Of a DNA stretch of 64,000 nt, positions 58,794-64,000 are shown one piece after another. The stretch spans positions 1 through 64,000 of the forward strand of contig JAGCNW010000039.1 of NCBI GenBank assembly GCA_017645785.1. The letters run 5' to 3'. A model generated the notes under the pieces. It made no database searches. It saw nothing but the letters and a program-made list of their open reading frames with translations, and was not told the DNA's origin. A program made the translations under genes and the position numbers. The DNA comes from Treponema sp. Its GTDB lineage: Bacteria; Spirochaetota; Spirochaetia; Treponematales; Treponemataceae. Positions within the stretch are counted from its first letter, which is position 1. Each line of letters begins with the position of its first letter.

Positions 58794-59546
58794 GTGAATG
58801 ATTTTGAAAGCAAAGGCTTTTTTGGCAAAAAAACTTTCCTTTTGTCGGCCTTGTTCGGCGTTGATCGGTGCCTCCGATGTGGTTTTGTTTCTGCGAATCT
58901 CCTTCCCTTGTGCCAAAAATGCGTCCTTGAGCTTCAAAATTATGTCCCGCTTGATTCCGAGCGCCGTTGCAAGAAGTGCGGAAAAATTCTTGTGTCCGAA
59001 CAAGGCCTCTGCATGGAATGCCGCGAGCGCGAAGGAGAAAGCAGTTTGGACGCGCTTTTTCCCCTCCACAGCTACCGCCAGTGGAAAAAGGAATTGGCGT
59101 TCGCTTGGAAGTCGGAAGGGCAGAGGAGGCTTTCTCCTCTGTTCGGCCGCCTTCTTTTCAAAGCCTTGCGGGAATTGGGCTTGGAAAAACTGCCGCTGGT
59201 TCCGGTTCCGCCGCGCCCTGGAAAAATAAAGGAAAGGGGTTGGGACCAAGTTGACGATTTGGCCCAATATTTAAGGAAAAAACGGGGAATTAAGGTCTTG
59301 GACGACATTTTGGTCAGAAAAAGCGGGGGTCAGCAAAAAAAGCTTGGCAGGGACGAGCGCTTGGGCGCGGCGGGGGCTGTCTACGACTTGCGGCCTGAAT
59401 TTAGGGCTTTGGCGGGCCTTGGCGAAGGCGTTGTTCTTTTGGACGACATTGTGACCACCGGCGCCACGATGGAAAAATGCGCCTGGCTTTTGAAGGCCGC
59501 CGGCGCCCAAAAAGTCTACGGTTTGGCCCTGTTCCGCGTTGATTAA
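58794..59546 (+). CDS. comF: ComF-like phosphoribosyltransferase-fold protein
   Basis: 250 residues. The N-terminal zinc ribbon has CLRC, CQKC, CKKC and CMEC pairs (about 26-76) as in ComFC. The C-terminal PRTase domain has PVPPRPGKIKERGWDQ and the PRPP loop VVLLDDIVTTGAT. ComFC proteins act in DNA uptake and recombination, in some species with a cytoplasmic ComFA helicase; most treponemes are not known to be naturally competent, so its role here is uncertain. Start is the GTG at 58794; an ATG at 58798 is in another frame. A TATGTT box lies 6 nt before the GTG, but no convincing -35. Confidence 0.85.
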   Translation: MNDFESKGFFGKKTFLLSALFGVDRCLRCGFVSANLLPLCQKCVLELQNYVPLDSERRCKKCGKILVSEQGLCMECREREGESSLDALFPLHSYRQWKKELAFAWKSEGQRRLSPLFGRLLFKALRELGLEKLPLVPVPPRPGKIKERGWDQVDDLAQYLRKKRGIKVLDDILVRKSGGQQKKLGRDERLGAAGAVYDLRPEFRALAGLGEGVVLLDDIVTTGATMEKCAWLLKAAGAQKVYGLALFRVD

Positions 59547-59551
59547 ATTGC

Positions 59552-59580
59552 TTGCATTTTTTAGCAAAGCGCTTTATAAT
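59552..59580 (+). promoter_or_regulatory. cheW operon promoter
   Basis: TTGCAT (59552-59557), 17-nt spacer, TATAAT (59575-59580). Predicted leader of about 17 nt carries GGAGG before the ATG at 59604, i.e. a conventional promoter in contrast to the leaderless ones. Confidence 0.8.
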
Positions 59581-59603
59581 AGAAAGACGTAATTGGAGGA
59601 TTT

Positions 59604-60083
59604 ATGGCCGGCGAAGAACAATATCAGCTTGTTACATTTCAACTTGGCGAAGAATTATATGGCGTTAACATTATGGACGTTAAGGAAATCGTAAAAACGC
59701 AGCCTGTGCGTCCTTTGCCCAACGCTCCTTATTATGTAGAGGGAATATTCAATCTTAGAAAGGAAATAATTCCTGTAATTAATTTGCACAAAAGATTCCG
59801 CCTTACAAAGGCAGTCATGGAAGACGGAGACGATGAGAGCGGCTTTGTCATCTTGAACATCGACGGAAACCGCATCGGAATCATCATCGACCGCGTCGCC
59901 CGCGTAGTTCCCGTTTCGGGAGCGGACATTAAGGCGCCGCCGCAGATGTTCAGCGGAATCGGTTCGGAATACATTCAAGGCGTAATTCAAAAGGATCCCA
60001 ACGCTCCTTACTTGATTATGCTTGACATCCGCCGGCTCTTTAACGCAAAAGAATTGCAAAAAATTATTGAAGTAAAACAATGA
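59604..60083 (+). CDS. cheW: CheW chemotaxis coupling protein
   Basis: 159 residues linking chemoreceptors to CheA. Begins YQLVTFQLGEELYGVNIMDVKEI, with LPNAPYYVEGIFNLRKEIIPVINL (landmark: GIFNLRKEIIPVINL near 46-60), the standard CheW core, and a final GVIQKDPNAPYLIMLDIRRLF. The stop overlaps the next start (ATGA). Confidence 0.96.
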   Translation: MAGEEQYQLVTFQLGEELYGVNIMDVKEIVKTQPVRPLPNAPYYVEGIFNLRKEIIPVINLHKRFRLTKAVMEDGDDESGFVILNIDGNRIGIIIDRVARVVPVSGADIKAPPQMFSGIGSEYIQGVIQKDPNAPYLIMLDIRRLFNAKELQKIIEVKQ

Positions 60084-61192
60084 TCCAAACATTCAGCTCA
60101 ACCATTCGCCGCAAAGAAATGGACGCGGTTTTGACTTGCATGGTCGACGAAAGAATCGGCCCCGGCGAGTTGAACGCGCGTCTCATTCAGACGGCAAAAG
60201 AATTTTTTTCATGCGCGGGAGCGGTCGCCTTGCGAACTCCCGCCGCCGCCCTTAAGTACGCTCTAAAGGCCTTGAGCCTGGAAGCGGGCAGCGGCGTCAT
60301 GCTCAGCGCCTTGGCTCCCCTTTGGCAATACGCCACTGTGGAGGAATTGGGATACAAGCCCATTGTCTTGGACGTTCAAACAGAAAGCGCCCAAATAACC
60401 GCCGAGACGGTTTCGCAAGGAATTCAAAACGGCGGCCGCGCCCTTGTCTTGCGCGAAAGCCTTGGAATCCTTCCTGACTTTGAAGGCATTTTGTCCTTGG
60501 GCATTCCTGTAATCGAAGACGTAAGCCAAAGCGCCGGCGGCATCGTTCCCGAAGCGGCGGAAGCCGGAGCGGAAGGATCGGCGCAAAAAGCTCCTGCGGC
60601 AAGCGAAGAGGGTGACGCTTCCAAAAACGAAATAAAAGGAAAAAAGGCCGGCTCTTTTGGCATTTACGCGATTTGCTCTTTGGAAGAGCGCGACGTAATC
60701 ACAGCGGGAGGCGGAGCCTTGTTGATGGCCGCCGGCCGCCGCGATTGGCCCGTCCTAAAATCTTTGGCCGAAACAATTTCGACAATAGAAATGCTTCCTG
60801 ACATCAATGCGGCGCTTGCCACTGTTCAGATAAAGGAATTTGCGCGCAACGAGACAAAGCGAAAGGAAATCTACGCGCTCTTCAACCGTTCCATCATGTC
60901 AGGCAAAAACAAGGGCTTTGTCCGCGACGTCGAATTGAACTCAACGATTTGGGCTTTCCCCATTTCGCTCAACAGCGGATTCAAGGACGTAAAGGCTTAC
61001 GCGCAAAAAAAAGACATTGAAGTTCGTTTGGCTTTTGAAGACTCAATCATCGCGGCCAAGGACGAAGAGCTTGGCGCCTCGTGCAAAAACGCAAAGGCCC
61101 TTGCCTTGCGCAGCGCCGTCTTCCCATTGTATCCGCGCTTGAACAGAAGTCAAATCGAGAAGATTTCAAAGGTTTTGGTAACTCTTCCGTAA
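60080..61192 (+). CDS. DegT/DnrJ/EryC1/StrS-like protein lacking the PLP lysine
   Basis: 370 residues of the DegT aminotransferase fold: TPAAALKYALKAL region near 55-70, VIEDVSQSAGG (the Asp and Gln that hold PLP) near 155-165, and GSFGIYAICS...ITAGGGALLMA near 196-220. In active enzymes this last segment contains SFxxxK followed by T(x)GEGG; here it reads SLEERDVITAGGG, so the Schiff-base lysine is replaced by Asp. A 35-residue Ala/Glu/Lys-rich insertion precedes it. A non-catalytic or altered-function paralogue is likely. Embedded between cheW and nadK with overlaps; I recall the same arrangement around T. pallidum TP0439-TP0442. Confidence 0.75.
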   Translation: MIQTFSSTIRRKEMDAVLTCMVDERIGPGELNARLIQTAKEFFSCAGAVALRTPAAALKYALKALSLEAGSGVMLSALAPLWQYATVEELGYKPIVLDVQTESAQITAETVSQGIQNGGRALVLRESLGILPDFEGILSLGIPVIEDVSQSAGGIVPEAAEAGAEGSAQKAPAASEEGDASKNEIKGKKAGSFGIYAICSLEERDVITAGGGALLMAAGRRDWPVLKSLAETISTIEMLPDINAALATVQIKEFARNETKRKEIYALFNRSIMSGKNKGFVRDVELNSTIWAFPISLNSGFKDVKAYAQKKDIEVRLAFEDSIIAAKDEELGASCKNAKALALRSAVFPLYPRLNRSQIEKISKVLVTLP

Positions 61193-62046
61193 TGAAAAAT
61201 TGCCTTATTGTCGTAAACACTGATAAAGCGCCGTCCGAGATGCTCGGAATCGAAACCGCGAACTTTCTTAAGACGCGCGGAGTCGCTTACACTTTTTTGG
61301 ATTTTAACGGCAATGAGCAAGATTGCGATTGGAAATCCTTTGACTTTGTGATTACCCTTGGCGGAGACGGAACGGTTCTCTTTGCGGCCAGGGGAGCGGC
61401 AAAACATTCAATTCCTGTCTTTCCCGTAAACCTCGGCGAGTTTGGCTTTATCGCGGGCGTTCAGCCTGACGGGTGGCAAAAGTCTTTGGAACTTTTTTTG
61501 CAGGGCAAGTTGAACACTGTCCGCCGCACAATGCTTTGCGCCGAAATTTTGCGCGACAAAAAATCCGTTGCAAAATACGAGGCCTTTAACGACATCGTCG
61601 TAAGCGCAAAAAGCGCGGCCCAAACAATTTCGATGGACATAAGCGTGAACGGCGGACCCCTCGGCCACTTTAAGGCCGACGGCGCGATCGTTTCAAGCCC
61701 GACGGGAAGCACCGCTTATTCGGCCAGCGCCGGAGGCCCGATTGTCGGTCCCGACTTGGACGCGCTTGTCTTGACGCCGCTAAATCCTTTTTCTTTGAGC
61801 GCTCGCCCGATTGTTTTTTCGACCAGGGCGCTTTTGCAAATTCAATTGATTCCGTCAAGGAACCGCGACGCGATTCTTACGGTTGACGGACAAAAGCCGA
61901 TAGACTTAAAGGACTACGACATAATTCAAATTAAAAAATCGGAGCATGACGCGATTTTGGCAGGAACTTCCGTAGAAAAATTTTATAACGCGCTCCGCAA
62001 CAAATTGAACTGGTCCGGCGGACCCAACGGAGGCTCTAATGCTTGA
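61192..62046 (+). CDS. nadK: NAD kinase
   Basis: Phosphorylates NAD+ to NADP+. 284 residues from MKNCLIVVNTDKAPSEM (61192), which overlaps the upstream stop by one base. Motifs: TLGGDGTVLFAARG (GGDG near 50), NLGEFGFIAG, and PTGSTAYSASAGGPIVGP (near 170). It overlaps recN by 8 nt. Confidence 0.95.
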   Translation: MKNCLIVVNTDKAPSEMLGIETANFLKTRGVAYTFLDFNGNEQDCDWKSFDFVITLGGDGTVLFAARGAAKHSIPVFPVNLGEFGFIAGVQPDGWQKSLELFLQGKLNTVRRTMLCAEILRDKKSVAKYEAFNDIVVSAKSAAQTISMDISVNGGPLGHFKADGAIVSSPTGSTAYSASAGGPIVGPDLDALVLTPLNPFSLSARPIVFSTRALLQIQLIPSRNRDAILTVDGQKPIDLKDYDIIQIKKSEHDAILAGTSVEKFYNALRNKLNWSGGPNGGSNA

Positions 62047-63790
62047 ATCATTGAAAATAAAAGACTTTGCCTTGATAGATTCTTCCAGCGTCGAATTTTC
62101 AAAAGGCTTTAGCGTTCTTTCCGGCGAAACCGGAGCGGGAAAATCAATCCTTATCGGAGCGATTTCCTTTTTGCTTGGCGGAAAGGCCGGAGCGGAATCA
62201 ATCCGCGCGGGCTGCCAGGAAGCCAGCGTTAGCGGAGTATTTACGATTCCGTCAAAGACTGCGGCTGACCGCGACCTTTCTATGGACGCGGAGGAGGAAC
62301 CATTGTCGGCCCGCGAATGGCTTAGCCAGCGTGGAATCGAAGACGAGGACGGCCAAATCATTTTGCGCCGAGTCGTTCGCTCCGGCGGAAAAAGCGGCGC
62401 TTGGATCCAGGGGACTCCAGTTCCCCGCGCGGACTTGGTTAAGTTCAGCGAATTTTTGATTGACATACACGGCCAGCACGAGCACCAGTCCCTTATGCGC
62501 GTGGCCGAACACAGAAAATTTTTGGACAGCTATTGCGGCATTGTCGAAGAAGTGGCCGCCTTCACAAAGATTTACGCCGCCCTGGTGGAAAAGCGCGCGG
62601 CCTTGGCGTCCCTTAGCGCAAGCGGGGCCGAGCGCGAGCGCCGCGTGGACTACCTTAAGTTTTCGATCCAAGAAATTGAGGACGCAAAGTTAAAGGCCGG
62701 CGAGGACGAAAGCCTTGCCGCCGAGGAATCCAAGCTTTTGAGCTTTGAAAAATTGTATTCCGAAGTCCAAAGGGTGAACGAGATTTTTTCCAGCGAGGAG
62801 GGAGGGGTGGAAAGCCTTCTAAAGCAGCTTAGGTCTTCCAGCGAGCGGGCCGCAGGCTTGGACAATTCGCTTTCGGAATTGGACGGACGGGTCCAAAACG
62901 TTTACTACGAAATATCCGACCTTAGCCAGTCGTTCCGCTCCTACCAAAATTCCTTGGTCTTTGACCCGGCCCGTTTGGAGGAAGTCCAGGGCCGCCTAGA
63001 CGTGATTTACAAGCTTAAGAAAAAGTACGCGGCTAGCGTTGACAGCCCCTTGTCGGCCGTTTTTGACTACTTGTCCCAGGCCAAGGCCGAGTTGGAAACC
63101 TTGGATTCTTCTTCCATCAACAAGGAAGCCTTGGAAAAAGAAATCTCGGCCCTGGAACGAAAGGTTTACGAGGCCGCAAAGTCTATTTCGGCCAAGAGAC
63201 AGGCCGGAGCCGCCAAAATGTCGGCCCAAGTCGAGGCTGTTTTGCAAAAACTTGGCATGGCCGGAACAAAATTTAGCGTGAACATAAGCCAAAAGGCCGG
63301 CGACGCGGTTGAGCAAAAGTGCGGCCCCTACGGAATGGACGACATAGAGTTCTTGATTTCCGCAAATCCGGGCTCTCCGATGGCGGGCCTTTCAAAAATA
63401 GCGTCCGGCGGCGAATTGAGCCGCGTAATGTTGGCCCTAAAGACGATTTTTGCCCAAAGCGACAAGGTTCCGACCCTTATTTTTGACGAAATCGACACCG
63501 GAATTGGCGGCGAAGTGGCCGTCGCGGTGGGCGAACACATGAAGAATTTGGCCAAAAATCGTCAAATTTTATGCATAACACATCTAGCGAGCATCGCAGT
63601 TTTTGCCGATAATCAAATTAGAATACAAAAGTCTGTTGAGGGCGGCATAATGAAAACCCGGGCGGCTCCTGTCCAAGGAGAGGAGAGAGTGGCGGAAATT
63701 GCCCGCATGCTTTCCGGCGACCAGCAAAGTTCCGAGTCTTTGGAACACGCGAGGTCGATGTTGAAAAAGTACTCCAGCATGCCGCAGTAG
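62039..63790 (+). CDS. recN: RecN, SMC-like DNA repair ATPase
   Basis: 583 residues, double-strand break repair. Head parts: Walker A GETGAGKSI (near 31), signature ASGGELSR (near 458), Walker B LIFDEIDTGIGGEVA (near 480). Coiled-coil arms surround a central region (about 170-360). RBS GGAGG overlaps the nadK tail. Part of the cheW operon, although its function is independent of chemotaxis. Confidence 0.95.
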   Translation: MLESLKIKDFALIDSSSVEFSKGFSVLSGETGAGKSILIGAISFLLGGKAGAESIRAGCQEASVSGVFTIPSKTAADRDLSMDAEEEPLSAREWLSQRGIEDEDGQIILRRVVRSGGKSGAWIQGTPVPRADLVKFSEFLIDIHGQHEHQSLMRVAEHRKFLDSYCGIVEEVAAFTKIYAALVEKRAALASLSASGAERERRVDYLKFSIQEIEDAKLKAGEDESLAAEESKLLSFEKLYSEVQRVNEIFSSEEGGVESLLKQLRSSSERAAGLDNSLSELDGRVQNVYYEISDLSQSFRSYQNSLVFDPARLEEVQGRLDVIYKLKKKYAASVDSPLSAVFDYLSQAKAELETLDSSSINKEALEKEISALERKVYEAAKSISAKRQAGAAKMSAQVEAVLQKLGMAGTKFSVNISQKAGDAVEQKCGPYGMDDIEFLISANPGSPMAGLSKIASGGELSRVMLALKTIFAQSDKVPTLIFDEIDTGIGGEVAVAVGEHMKNLAKNRQILCITHLASIAVFADNQIRIQKSVEGGIMKTRAAPVQGEERVAEIARMLSGDQQSSESLEHARSMLKKYSSMPQ

Positions 63791-63808
63791 ACTGAACGGG
63801 AGCGCGAT

Positions 63809-64000
63809 ATGGCGAAGATTACAAACGAAGACCGCGAGCTTTTTAAAAAAGAAGCCAAGCAGTACGAGGATCTAATTAAGGCCGAATTGGACAAAGAAAA
63901 GGAAATGCTCGGAACCATCAAGGGCGACGCTGTCGGCGTGGAATACAAAAAGTTGATTTTGGCCGAGCAGATGATCTACATCGCCACTTTGTACAACGCC
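63809..64000 (+). CDS. N-terminal part of an unidentified protein (3' end outside window)
   Basis: ATG 63809 with GGGAG upstream; 64 codons visible. Highly charged helical sequence (ITNEDRELFKKEAKQYEDLIKAE) with no signal peptide, then VEYKKLILAEQMIYIATLY. 18 nt after recN, so likely in the same operon. Family not recognised. Confidence 0.65.
   Translation, partial: MAKITNEDRELFKKEAKQYEDLIKAELDKEKEMLGTIKGDAVGVEYKKLILAEQMIYIATLYNA

Noticed and set aside
58798-59229. Alternative ATG-started open frame in the comF region
   Set aside because: It is in another frame; the zinc ribbon and PRTase motifs are in the GTG-started frame at 58794.

Overview
The window (GC roughly 50%, AT-rich intergenic spacers) looks like the chromosome of a Treponema-type spirochaete. 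The evidence is spirochaete-style gene neighbourhoods (uvrA next to lptD; tig-clpP-clpX; flgN-like-flgK-flgL-fliW-csrA; cheW-DegT-like-nadK-recN), many predicted lipoproteins with relaxed lipoboxes, a BspA-type leucine-rich-repeat surface protein, and a flagellar operon behind a sigma-28-type promoter. There is no plasmid, prophage, intact IS or CRISPR. The only mobile-type remnant is a broken Rpn/PD-(D/E)XK nuclease gene at 20.6-21.1 kb.

Layout. 0-6.7 kb: a gene tail, uvrA and a long lptD. 6.9-11.6 kb: GPH-type sugar transporter divergent from lon, then an exported alpha/beta hydrolase. 11.7-14.2 kb: a degenerate-GGDEF/EAL phosphodiesterase and a small divergent gene. 14.4-20.4 kb: an envelope cluster made of a tocopherol-cyclase-like protein, a beta-propeller joined to a barrel-like domain, and two lipoproteins, ending in a hairpin-rich spacer. 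20.6-29.3 kb: Rpn pseudogene, clpB, rlmJ, an aldo/keto reductase, nadE and tyrS. 29.3-36.2 kb: a short ParB-fold protein with a membrane helix, co-directional with a class A PBP; aconitase; a lipoprotein and a possible PilZ-like protein. 36.2-44.3 kb: a leftward smc cluster with two envelope proteins, a SIMPL protein, serS and an AI-2E-family permease. 44.5-50 kb: BspA-like lipoprotein, DEAD-box helicase, glycosyltransferase. 49.9-54.2 kb: clpX, clpP, tig and six tRNA genes. 54.2-58.7 kb: flagellar hook-filament junction genes plus fliW-csrA. 58.8-64 kb: comF-like gene and the cheW-DegT-like-nadK-recN operon.

Themes. (1) Many genes have a -35/N17/-10 promoter whose -10 box ends only 6-9 nt before the start codon, with little or no Shine-Dalgarno sequence, predicting leaderless mRNAs; lon and clpB share an almost identical version. 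(2) Several dispersed intergenic palindromic repeats are present, including a 78-bp double hairpin found twice in opposite orientation (75/78 identical by eye), some of which supply the last codons or stop of neighbouring genes. (3) Protein quality control (Lon, ClpB, ClpX, ClpP, trigger factor) is heavily represented. (4) Unusual protein architectures include SMC without a recognisable hinge, a ParB fold with a hydrophobic helix beside PBP1A, a propeller joined to a barrel-like domain, a DegT-like protein lacking the PLP lysine, and RlmJ with low-complexity insertions. All calls come from reading the sequence; no database search was run.
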